From: Planctomycetaceae bacterium
Lineage (GTDB): Bacteria; Planctomycetota; Planctomycetia; Pirellulales; Pirellulaceae
Assembly: GCA_005773145.1 (NCBI GenBank)
Contig: SXHS01000071.1
Span: 1-14,204 of the forward strand
Direction: 5' to 3'
Length of the DNA stretch: 14,204 nucleotides
The position numbers and the translations under genes are program-made. Below, piece by piece: positions 6,627 to 13,097 of this stretch. Below the pieces are notes generated by a model. It saw only the letters and a list, made by a program, of their open reading frames with translations, made no database searches and was not told the DNA's origin. Position 1 is the stretch's first letter. Each line of letters opens with the position of its first letter.

Positions 6627-8141
6627 TTAGGGGACTGGGTCGACAATCTCGGCCCACCCCAATGAGCGTTTCACGGCCTCACGCCAAATGTGAACGCGTC
6701 GTGCACGCTCGGATTCCTGCATCTGAGGCAAGAATTCACGGTCCAGAGCCCACTGGCACGTGAGCGTTTCGATTTCATCCCAATAGCCAACGGCCAGACC
6801 CGCTAAGTAGGCGGCCCCTAACGCGGTGGATTCAAAGCCTCGTGGTCGACGAACGGGCACACTCAGGATATCGGCCTGTAGCTGCATGAGGTCATCGTTA
6901 CGTGCGGCGCCACCATCAACCTTGAGTTCTTCGATTGGGCCCCCAACATCTTCGCGCATGGCGTGGGCCAAATCGTGCGACTGCATGGCCATGGATTCGA
7001 TCGCCGCGCGGGCCAAATGTCCCGCCGAGGTCCCCCGCGTGATGCCCAAGATCGTGCCTCGAGCCATTGGGTCCCAGTAGGGTGCGCCCATTCCCACCAG
7101 TGCAGGCACAAATACAACCCCACCCGTATCCGGAACCGTGCGGGCCAAGGCCTCCACGTCCCCCGAAGTCCGGATCAGCCCTAGCCCGTCGCGCAGCCAT
7201 TGCACGACCGCTCCAGCGACGAACACCGACCCTTCCAGGCAATACGTGACTTGGCCCTTCAACACCCAGCCAATCGTCGTTAAGAGTTGGTGACGCGATG
7301 TGATCGCCTGCGTCCCGGTATTCATCAACATGAAGCATCCAGTGCCATAGGTATTCTTCACACTCCCTGGCTGGAAGCACGCCTGGCCGAATGTCGCCGC
7401 CTGCTGATCGCCAACGGGGGTGGCAATCGGAATCGGCGATCCGAACCATGACGCATCGGTCACCCCGACCACTTGTCCATGGTCGACCACGGTCGGCAAC
7501 ATGGCGAGGGGAACCTGCAACAGGTTTGCCAATTCGGTATCCCAAGCTCGCTGATGAATATCGTAGAGCAGGGTGCGACTGGCATTGCTCGGATCGGTGA
7601 CATGACAACGACCGCCGGTTAAACGCCAGATGAGATACGAGTCAACGGTACCAAACAAAATGTCTCCGCGCGCGGCCCGGCGACGTTGTGGATCATGTCG
7701 ATCCAAAAGGTATTGAATCTTCGTCCCGGAAAAATAGGGATCCAAACGCAATCCGGTCTTGGCGCGAAACGTAGGCTCCAGGCCCGCTTCGCACAATCGC
7801 TGGCAGTGCCCAGCCGTTACACGGCTTTGCCAGACGATGGCATGGTCCAATGGCTGGCCGGTCTGGCGATCCCAAATAATTGTGGTTTCTCGTTGATTGG
7901 TGATCCCCAATGCGGCCACCCGCTCCGCAGAAACGTGGGCCTTAAGAAGCGTGTCACGCGCAACTTGCAATTGAGATTCCCAGATGGCCTCCGGGTCGTG
8001 CTCGACAGATCCCGGCGCCGACATGATTTGCGGGAACTCCCTTTGGTCCCAGGCCACGGCACGCGACCCGTGGTCAAATAAGATCGCACGGCTGGACGTC
8101 GTGCCTTGGTCCAACGCCAATATGAATCGATCGGATGCCAT
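6627..8141 (-). CDS. glpK: Glycerol kinase
   Basis: The 504-residue product is GlpK (FGGY family, ATP:glycerol 3-phosphotransferase), making sn-glycerol 3-phosphate in the cytoplasm. Visible landmarks are the phosphate-1 loop LALDQGTTSSRAILFD (residues 8-23), the glycerol-contacting NQRETT block and following IVWQSR, DPYFSGTK, the GTVDSYLIWRLTGG FGGY signature, PVGDQQAA with the catalytic-region Asp, the NTYGTGCFML adenosine loop, and the second signature around DGGAARNDDLMQLQADIL. Length matches the family. I take ATG 8141 as the start because GAGGG sits five bases before it; a TTG at 8153 would extend it by four residues and overlap the previous stop. It begins eight bases after the stop of the YpdA-type gene, so the two are probably co-transcribed. 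No glpF, glpD or glpR is in the window. Confidence 0.97.
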   Translation of the reverse strand: MASDRFILALDQGTTSSRAILFDHGSRAVAWDQREFPQIMSAPGSVEHDPEAIWESQLQVARDTLLKAHVSAERVAALGITNQRETTIIWDRQTGQPLDHAIVWQSRVTAGHCQRLCEAGLEPTFRAKTGLRLDPYFSGTKIQYLLDRHDPQRRRAARGDILFGTVDSYLIWRLTGGRCHVTDPSNASRTLLYDIHQRAWDTELANLLQVPLAMLPTVVDHGQVVGVTDASWFGSPIPIATPVGDQQAATFGQACFQPGSVKNTYGTGCFMLMNTGTQAITSRHQLLTTIGWVLKGQVTYCLEGSVFVAGAVVQWLRDGLGLIRTSGDVEALARTVPDTGGVVFVPALVGMGAPYWDPMARGTILGITRGTSAGHLARAAIESMAMQSHDLAHAMREDVGGPIEELKVDGGAARNDDLMQLQADILSVPVRRPRGFESTALGAAYLAGLAVGYWDEIETLTCQWALDREFLPQMQESERARRVHIWREAVKRSLGWAEIVDPVP

Positions 8142-8146
8142 GTGCA

Positions 8147-8151
8147 CCCTC
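8147..8151 (-). promoter_or_regulatory. Ribosome binding site of glpK
   Basis: GAGGG on the minus strand lies five bases before ATG 8141. It overlaps the last bases of the upstream reading frame, so glpK is probably translationally linked to that gene. It favours ATG 8141 over the TTG at 8153. Confidence 0.7.
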
Positions 8152-9268
8152 AACTTTCCGCCAGAGGAACCTGTTCATGCAGGCAACGATAGGCCAGCGG
8201 ACTAATGTGACGAGGCTCGCACCCCGCCAAATGCCTCATGATGCGGACCACATGCATGTGACAATTTTCAATGAACAAGCGAAAGTTCAATTGGGTGCCT
8301 GCTGCGGCCGTGCCGGCGATGTAGAGCCCAGGCACATTGGTTTCCATCGTGTCACCATTCACCACCGGGGCCTGCTGCGCTCCGTGCAATTGGACCCCAG
8401 CCGTCCGCAAGAGACTGCTATCCATCTCGTAGCCAACCATCAGCAACACAAAATCCGCAGGAATGGACCGCCAATCGGTAGCTGAGGGCATGAGCGTCTT
8501 GGCATCCGCGACTGGGGCTAACGTCACATGCGTGGCGTCGATGCGCACGGGAACGGTCTGGGGATAGAAAGCAATGTCGCCGGTGCGAATCAGCCACTCC
8601 AACTCGGGCTTCAGCCAGTACTTAATCGAACCTTCCAGTTGATCTCGGCGGTAGCTCATGCCGACGCGCGCCCCAGCCCGATGGCAACGAATGGCCGCCT
8701 CGGCCGCCGAATTCCGCCCCCCCACGATGAGCAACCGCTGGCCTACATAGGGATGGGGCTCTTCAAAATAGTGCGTCACATGTGGCAGTTCATCGTAATC
8801 CAGCGCGTGCCCTTGCGGGTCCCGCAGCCGACGTGGCCGATGCATGTCGCCAATTGCCAAGATGATCCGGTCCGCCTCGTAGGTATGCGGGCCATCCGTC
8901 CGCACGGTATCCACTTGAAACCGCGCCGTGGCGGTCGCTGCGTCTCCAACCGCTGGCCGAGCGGTGATCTGCGTGACTCGCTCGTAGGTCTGTATCGGCA
9001 GCTGAAATTGCTGCACGATACCGTGCAGATAGGCCAAATACGTCTCGCGCGTGGCCTTGGACTGGTCCTCATTCACCAGGGGTACGCCACAAATTGCAAT
9101 CCGTTCGGGCGAGCTGAAAAAACGGGCCTGTCGAGGAAACCAACCGATCGTCGAGCCCACCTGTTGCCCCTCGATGTGCCGGTACGAGATACCGGCATCG
9201 CGCAGGGCCACCGCCATTTCCAGGCCGATCGGCCCAGCGCCAATTAATATCACATCCGTCCGCGTCAT
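8150..9268 (-). CDS. ypdA: YpdA-family FAD/NAD(P)-dependent putative bacillithiol disulfide reductase
   Basis: The protein has 372 residues from ATG 9268. The frame extends to a TTG at 9352 that would overlap the upstream gene, and the added residues do not look like the family. The FAD-binding GAGPIG (10-15) starts right after the first strand. A second dinucleotide motif, LLIVGGRNSAAEAA (about 179-192), is the NADPH site, and the C-terminal FAD-closing segment is VPGLYIAGTAAAGTQLNFRLFIEN. The GWFPRQARFFSSPERIAI block near residue 42-59 is typical of YpdA and separates it from classical thioredoxin reductases; no CxxC active site is present. In Bacillus/Staphylococcus YpdA reduces bacillithiol disulfide to keep BSH/bacilliredoxin working. 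Whether this host makes bacillithiol cannot be seen here, so another disulfide substrate is possible. The gene is followed at eight bases by glpK. Confidence 0.8.
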   Translation of the reverse strand: MTRTDVILIGAGPIGLEMAVALRDAGISYRHIEGQQVGSTIGWFPRQARFFSSPERIAICGVPLVNEDQSKATRETYLAYLHGIVQQFQLPIQTYERVTQITARPAVGDAATATARFQVDTVRTDGPHTYEADRIILAIGDMHRPRRLRDPQGHALDYDELPHVTHYFEEPHPYVGQRLLIVGGRNSAAEAAIRCHRAGARVGMSYRRDQLEGSIKYWLKPELEWLIRTGDIAFYPQTVPVRIDATHVTLAPVADAKTLMPSATDWRSIPADFVLLMVGYEMDSSLLRTAGVQLHGAQQAPVVNGDTMETNVPGLYIAGTAAAGTQLNFRLFIENCHMHVVRIMRHLAGCEPRHISPLAYRCLHEQVPLAES

Positions 9269-9327
9269 ATCGGGCAAGTCTAAACCACCGAGCGTGAAAT
9301 GGGAACACTCAGGGTGCCGCTGCGGAC

Positions 9328-9798
9328 TTAAGGTCGCTCCCCCCCAATCCAATCCGAGACGTCCGCCGGCCTGGGCTTCTCGCGGCGCGACTTCGACTTG
9401 CGTTTTACCGACGGGTGCCTTGCCGACTTGCCCATGTCGTCATCGTCCCATGGGGTCAAGACATCCTTGGTTTTTGACATGATCGCGCGAGTTCGTCGAT
9501 TGGCGGCCTTCAACATCGAGGGGGATTTGGACGGCTTCCCCGAGGTGGACTTCTTTGCGCGGTGCACACTCTTGTCCTTACCCGCGCCCTTTCCGAAGAG
9601 CCCCTTGATGCCTGTCCCTTCTTCGGTGACTTCATCCTCATAGGAAACGTGCCGCGAATCGCCCTCGCCGTCCGAGGGCTCCGACTGCGAGAAAGGCCAC
9701 AGCTTGGGCCATTTGCCCTCAGCGGCCTCCGTCACCAGGCACGAGGAACCAGTCCAGGCGAAGAGCACTGCGAGTAGGGGGACCAAAACGCGTGACAC
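9328..9798 (-). CDS. Small secreted basic protein of unknown function
   Basis: The gene encodes 156 residues from GTG 9798, which has a perfect AAGGAG seven bases upstream. The frame is open further upstream (to 9921), but those residues are polar and precede the signal peptide. Residues 1-27 form a signal peptide (VSRVLVPLLAVLFAWTGSSC, then LVTEAAEG); a cysteine near the cleavage zone is not in a proper lipobox. The mature part starts with GKWPKLWPFSQ, then an acidic stretch, a GIKGLFGKGAGKDK segment, and a Lys/Arg/Ser-rich tail ending PADVSDWIGGERP. No enzyme motif is visible. The charge layout suggests an envelope-associated or polyanion-binding protein, which is inference only. It lies 59 bases upstream of ypdA in the same direction and diverges from proC. 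Confidence 0.65.
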   Translation of the reverse strand: MSRVLVPLLAVLFAWTGSSCLVTEAAEGKWPKLWPFSQSEPSDGEGDSRHVSYEDEVTEEGTGIKGLFGKGAGKDKSVHRAKKSTSGKPSKSPSMLKAANRRTRAIMSKTKDVLTPWDDDDMGKSARHPSVKRKSKSRREKPRPADVSDWIGGERP

Positions 9799-10259
9799 GA
9801 CATTGCTCCTTATGGGAAAAGACTGTCGGGGCCGGTAGCCGCCGGAACATTCACTGGTACTGGTAGTCCAATCGTGCAGAGTCAGCGGTTCACCCGCCCC
9901 GCCCAGCATGGAATTCAACATCGACCGCCGACGGGGGGGAGGGGGGCGGAGTCTCGCAAATCCACACGTCCAAGTAAAGGTGAATTGGATCGCCCGTCAT
10001 GGTGCTATCAAGACGGGTCGGACGCCATGGGTGTCATTCCCAGAAATGCCACGTGCTATCGACCGCATCACCCCAGTCCGCGCTAGCGGCAAGCGACGAT
10101 TTTCGGGGGGACCCCGATATTGAGACGGGACGGCTCTTGCCATAGCATGGGAGGGGTTGATCCTGAGCGCCAGGCCCAACTCGGGCAAGTCGGGCCCCGG
10201 TTGCGGATGGACCAAGATTCGTTTTCTTCACATGTTGGCAATGGTGTCGAGTGTCGCGC
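9799..10259. other. Divergent spacer between the small secreted protein gene and proC
   Basis: No gene is supported. Open frames here are short and Arg/Pro/His-rich. The stretch should contain both promoters, but none could be assigned with confidence. It holds a G-rich run at 9933-9946 (seven G, one A, six G) and a short C/G palindrome-like stretch around 10180-10205. I see no RNA gene. Confidence 0.55.
9806..9811 (-). promoter_or_regulatory. Ribosome binding site deciding the GTG start at 9798
   Basis: AAGGAG on the minus strand lies seven bases before GTG 9798, directly ahead of a signal-peptide-like sequence. An ATG at 9803 is only two bases from the site and is in another frame. Confidence 0.75.
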
Positions 10260-11081
10260 ATGGACCTCAATGATTTGACGATCGGTTGTATCGGCGCCGG
10301 CCAGATGGCCCAAGCACTAGCACGCGCGTGGGTCGCACAGGGCTTACTGCGGCCACAGCAGGTGCTGGCGGCCGATGTGTCCCCCGGGCCCCTACAGCAG
10401 TTCGCCGCCGCCATTCCCGGCGCATCCACGGTGCATGACAATCGATCGGTCCTGGAGCGGGCGACACTGATTCTATTGGCCGTCAAACCACAACACATGG
10501 ATCAGGTACTACTGGGACTGCAAGAGGTTCCCAAAGACGGTAAACTATTCCTGTCGATCGCAGCAGGAATTCCCATCAGCCATTTGTCGCGCGGTTTGAA
10601 GTGCGATCGCGTGGTGCGTGTGATGCCCAACACACCCTGCCTGATTGGACAGGGGGCCAGTGCCTTCAGCACGGGGAGTGGGGTGCTCGCGGCCGACGTG
10701 CCGTTGGTGGACCGGCTGCTGGGAGCAGTTGGATTGTCCCTGCGACTGGACGAATCACTGCTGGATGCCGTCACCGGTCTTTCCGGTTCGGGGCCGGCGT
10801 ACGTGTATCAGGTGATCGAAGCCTTGAGCGACGGAGGGGTACGGGTAGGATTACCTCGAGACGTGGCCCTTCGATTGGCCGCGCAGACGGTGCGCGGAGC
10901 TGCGGAAATGGTCCTGACTACCCAGGAACATCCGGCCGTGCTGAAAGACCGAGTAACGAGTCCCGGTGGCACGACCATCGCGGGCCTGAAGGCGCTCGAG
11001 TCCGGAGGGCTCCGTGCCGCGTTGATGTCGGCGGTCGAGGCGGCTACGGAACGCTCTCGACAGCTGCGACCCCAATCATGA
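10260..11081 (+). CDS. proC: Pyrroline-5-carboxylate reductase
   Basis: The 273-residue product is ProC, which uses NAD(P)H to reduce 1-pyrroline-5-carboxylate to L-proline, the last step of proline synthesis, in the cytoplasm. The Rossmann motif GCIGAGQMAQAL (residues 9-20) is followed by LLAVKPQ (72-78), RVMPNTPCLIGQG (120-132), and the family signature LSGSGPAYVYQVIEALSDGGVRVGLPR, which builds the dimeric substrate-binding helices; the C-terminal KDRVTSPGGTTIAGL block is also typical. Length is normal. I prefer ATG 10260; a GTG nine bases earlier is in frame, and neither has a strong Shine-Dalgarno site. It heads a four-gene run in which the next start lies 31 bases downstream. Its pairing with an EF-P paralogue that serves proline-rich translation is noted but may be coincidence. 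Confidence 0.96.
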   Translation: MDLNDLTIGCIGAGQMAQALARAWVAQGLLRPQQVLAADVSPGPLQQFAAAIPGASTVHDNRSVLERATLILLAVKPQHMDQVLLGLQEVPKDGKLFLSIAAGIPISHLSRGLKCDRVVRVMPNTPCLIGQGASAFSTGSGVLAADVPLVDRLLGAVGLSLRLDESLLDAVTGLSGSGPAYVYQVIEALSDGGVRVGLPRDVALRLAAQTVRGAAEMVLTTQEHPAVLKDRVTSPGGTTIAGLKALESGGLRAALMSAVEAATERSRQLRPQS

Positions 11082-11112
11082 CCGCCGCGCCCACAGCCGA
11101 GAGGCCTATCCC

Positions 11113-11346
11113 ATGGAATCCATCTTTTGCCTCGTAGACGACAAGCACATTCCCCTCTACCGAGTGATGTGGGTGGCGGATATTCCCCATTTCTGCGGCC
11201 ACGAGGATTGTGCGCGCGAGGGACAATACGAAATCCGCCTTGAGCAAGATGACGCTGTCTGGGCCACGCGAGAAGAACGCGATCACGTGATTCAAGCCAT
11301 CGAAGCCTGGCAGGGTGGATCAAAACCCGAAGGAGATTGGGAATAG
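11113..11346 (+). CDS. Conserved-looking 77-residue protein with Cys-x4-Cys
   Basis: The ATG has GAGAGG eight bases upstream, and the gene sits 31 bases after proC and 26 bases before the next gene, so it is very likely translated. The sequence opens MESIFCLVDDKHIPLYRVMWV, then IPHFCGHEDC (His26, Cys28, His30, Cys33), GQYEIRLEQDDAVWA, and an acidic, helical C-terminus ending GDWE. The two Cys and two His in eight residues could bind one metal ion, alone or in a dimer. No signal peptide or membrane segment is present. I have an impression of related small proteins next to similar genes in planctomycetes, but I know no assigned function. Confidence 0.7.
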   Translation: MESIFCLVDDKHIPLYRVMWVADIPHFCGHEDCAREGQYEIRLEQDDAVWATREERDHVIQAIEAWQGGSKPEGDWE

Positions 11347-11357
11347 AGACCGATCGC

Positions 11358-11363
11358 AAGGAG
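11358..11363 (+). promoter_or_regulatory. Ribosome binding site of the 161-residue protein
   Basis: AAGGAG nine bases before ATG 11373 supports that start. The in-frame ATG at 11364 is immediately adjacent to the site and the in-frame TTG at 11337 precedes it, so both are less likely. Confidence 0.7.
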
Positions 11364-11372
11364 ATGCTGCGC

Positions 11373-11858
11373 ATGTCATTGTTCGAAAATGATGATTATC
11401 AGTGGCGCGAAACGTATTTCGTCTTGTATGACGACACGCAACGCCCCACGCGACAGACGCTGGAGGCGGCCCTACGTAAACTCGGACGTCGCATCGAAGT
11501 CGGAGACGTCCAGACCGATGCCGAGGGGCGTTTCGAGTCGCTGACGGTGGTCGCCCCCGACGACTACGCGGGGATGGACATCTCCTGCGTCTCAGGAGAC
11601 GAGGTTGCCGAGCAAGTGGGGGAACTCTCGGCTGAACTTTCACGCGGAGTCCTGACTCGCGAGGACCGGGCCAAGATCAAGCGTCTCCATGCCTGCACCG
11701 GTCGTTTGGACGTCTACCACTTTGAACGCAATCACAGCGGAGCGGCCACGGAAGACGAAGAACTCCTCGACCCAGGTTCGTTGCTGGTGGTCCTCGATCA
11801 ATTGGCTGAATTGTGCGATGGTGTGGTCGTCGATCCCCAAAGCGGAACGTTTCTGTAA
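11373..11858 (+). CDS. Uncharacterised acidic 161-residue protein
   Basis: Start ATG 11373 is chosen from the AAGGAG nine bases upstream; in-frame TTG 11337 would overlap the previous gene. The protein is acidic and soluble, without signal or membrane segments. It opens MSLFENDDYQWRETYFVLYDD, followed by a helix (LEAALRKLGRRIEV), a strand segment FESLTVVAPDDYAGMDISC, a charged helix (DEVAEQVGELSAEL), a region with TGRLDVYHFE, and LVVLDQLAELCDGVVVDPQSGTFL at the end. The alternating short helices and strands suggest a compact alpha/beta fold. No catalytic motif is recognisable. It lies between the 77-residue protein and the EF-P paralogue in a same-strand run, so a link to translation or amino-acid status is possible but unproven. 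Confidence 0.7.
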   Translation: MSLFENDDYQWRETYFVLYDDTQRPTRQTLEAALRKLGRRIEVGDVQTDAEGRFESLTVVAPDDYAGMDISCVSGDEVAEQVGELSAELSRGVLTREDRAKIKRLHACTGRLDVYHFERNHSGAATEDEELLDPGSLLVVLDQLAELCDGVVVDPQSGTFL

Positions 11859-11939
11859 CCGCCCATCCAATGGGAACGGAAACGCGAATCGCCATTCCGC
11901 ACTACCCCTGAACCCCACATTTACTAAAGAAATTGCAAC

Positions 11940-12503
11940 ATGTTGGCGAAAGAAATCAAAACGGGCGTCGTGGTCAATTACGGGGACGCGCCGGTCCTCA
12001 TCAACTCGATCAGCGTGCAATCCCCTTCCGCACGCGGCGCTGCGACCCTCTACAAGTTCCGTGGTCGCAATCTGGTCAGTCGCCAAAAAGTCGACCTTGT
12101 GCTGAAGGGGGGCGATTCCCTACCAGAAGCCGACTTTGAACGGCGCGAGGTGAGCGTGCTCTACCGTGATGCCACGCATCTGCACATCATGGACCAAACG
12201 GACTACAACCAGTACAGCTTGGCCCTGGAAGACGCGGAGGAGCAGCTGGGGTTTCTCACCGACAACCTGCAGGGGGTGCTCGCACTCGTGTACAACGGCG
12301 AATGCGTCGGAATTCAACTGCCGACCAGCGTGGAACTGACCATCACCCAAACCGATCCGGCCGTGCGCGGCAATTCGGCCACCGGGCGCACGAAGCCAGC
12401 CACCCTGGAAACCGGACTGGTCGTACACGTTCCTGAGTACCTTTCCGAAGGGGAGAAGGTCAAAGTCGATACGCGCAACGGCGAGTTCCTATCGCGGGCA
12501 TAG
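11940..12503 (+). CDS. Elongation factor P paralogue of the YeiP/EfpL type
   Basis: The 187-residue product has the three beta-barrel layout of EF-P: KOW-like domain I (1-65), OB domain II (about 68-130) and OB domain III (about 131-187, ending GLVVHVPEYLSEGEKVKVDTRNGEFLSRA). EF-P enters the ribosomal E site and helps peptide bonds form at proline runs. The domain I tip reads QSPSARGAATLYK with Arg32, close to the SPTARGAATLYK tip of E. coli YeiP (renamed EfpL), rather than the PGKG tip of canonical EF-P whose Lys is beta-lysylated. It should therefore work without that modification. The start ATG has only a weak purine stretch upstream. It is the last gene of the proC run, 81 bases after its neighbour. 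Confidence 0.9.
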   Translation: MLAKEIKTGVVVNYGDAPVLINSISVQSPSARGAATLYKFRGRNLVSRQKVDLVLKGGDSLPEADFERREVSVLYRDATHLHIMDQTDYNQYSLALEDAEEQLGFLTDNLQGVLALVYNGECVGIQLPTSVELTITQTDPAVRGNSATGRTKPATLETGLVVHVPEYLSEGEKVKVDTRNGEFLSRA

Positions 12504-12707
12504 CCCAACCGCGACAACCGACCTCATGGCGGGGGAAAGATGGACTCACGCTGAGACGCGGAGGACTGAGACGCGGAGGGCCTATTCGGCATCCATCCTC
12601 ACTACTCTCCGCGGCTCTGCGGCTCTGCGTGCCAAAATCCCCCTCGCCCAAGGCCACCGTCCGAAGCAGGACCTCAGACCTCGAACCGGGACAATGGGAG
12701 AGGCCCC
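12504..12707. other. Convergent spacer with inverted repeat
   Basis: This is the gap between the stops of the convergent EF-P paralogue and H1-tailed gene. An open frame runs through it (from ATG 12526), but its protein is just the translated repeat (THAETRRTETRR) and then antisense to the next gene. Apart from the repeat element, I see no gene and no intrinsic terminator with a T tract. Confidence 0.6.
12547..12631. repeat. Long imperfect inverted repeat with CGCGGAG-type arms
   Basis: The left arm (12547-12580) starts CACGCTGAGACGCGGAGG and contains CTGAGACGCGGAGG twice at a 15-base period (12551-12564 and 12566-12579). The right arm (12605-12631), read on the other strand, is CACGCAGAGCCGCAGAG then CCGCGGAGAG. 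The outer ends pair over 13 positions with two mismatches, and the inner parts pair over another 13 with about two; the left arm carries extra bases. The loop is about 24 bases. I recall similar ACGCAGAG/CGCGGAG hairpins dispersed in planctomycete and some other genomes. Its position between convergent genes suits a non-coding repeat or transcript-end hairpin. Confidence 0.7.
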
Positions 12708-12941
12708 TCAGCGGGCTCGCTTTTTGGCGGGCGATTTTTTCTTAGCGCCGCCGCTGGACGCCTTGACGGGCTTAGACGCTGTGCTCGATTTTGCTGTGCT
12801 CGATTTTGCGGTCGATGTTTTTGTGGACTTGGCTTTGGCGATGGCGGTTCCCCCTGCGGAGGCGGACTTTCCCTTGGCCCGAAAGGCTCGCTCCCAGCCG
12901 TCCGAGTATTTCTGCGTCGCGCCGATTCTTAAGATGGTCAT
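12708..12941 (-). CDS. 77-residue protein with histone-H1-like Lys/Ala/Ser tail
   Basis: I place the start at ATG 12941, which has a perfect AAGGAG six bases upstream, although the frame is open to 13046. Residues 1-22 (MTILRIGATQKYSDGWERAF) look like a short structured head with aromatic residues. From about residue 23 on the sequence is low-complexity Lys/Ala/Ser/Thr (STKTSTAKSSTAKSSTASK, then GGAKKKSPAKKRAR). Such tails bind DNA or RNA non-specifically in H1-like bacterial proteins such as chlamydial Hc1/Hc2, so a nucleoid or RNA-associated role is plausible but inferred. The tail contains a perfect 15-base tandem repeat, so its length may vary between strains. It is downstream of ettA on the same strand with a 156-base gap. 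Confidence 0.65.
   Translation of the reverse strand: MTILRIGATQKYSDGWERAFRAKGKSASAGGTAIAKAKSTKTSTAKSSTAKSSTASKPVKASSGGAKKKSPAKKRAR
12780..12809. repeat. 15-bp tandem repeat inside the H1-like tail
   Basis: TGTGCTCGATTTTGC occurs twice in tandem without mismatch. On the coding strand it gives two copies of a five-residue Ser/Thr/Ala/Lys unit. Copy-number change would keep the frame. Confidence 0.85.
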
Positions 12942-12947
12942 GGCTAT

Positions 12948-12953
12948 CTCCTT
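12948..12953 (-). promoter_or_regulatory. Ribosome binding site deciding the ATG start at 12941
   Basis: AAGGAG on the minus strand, six bases before ATG 12941, is one of the best Shine-Dalgarno matches in the window. It argues for the 77-residue product rather than longer versions from upstream starts. Confidence 0.8.
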
Positions 12954-13097
12954 GTGTCGGGTTCCCATTTTCGGCATGCGTAACGCACGCCGATTGACGA
13001 TGACAGGGACAAGTGAATTGTTAACAAAACGGCTACGGACCGTCAACGGGCATCCGCAAAGTTCGGACGCGTGCGGCGCGTGCGACTCATTTCTTGG

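Noticed and set aside
5579..6657. Long minus-strand frames opposite the thioredoxin linker and YHS region
   Set aside because: High-G+C linker codons produce open antisense frames; no recognisable domain and no start signal.
8528..9247. 239-codon + strand frame opposite the YpdA-type gene
   Set aside because: Antisense to a gene with clear FAD and NADPH motifs; no motif of its own.
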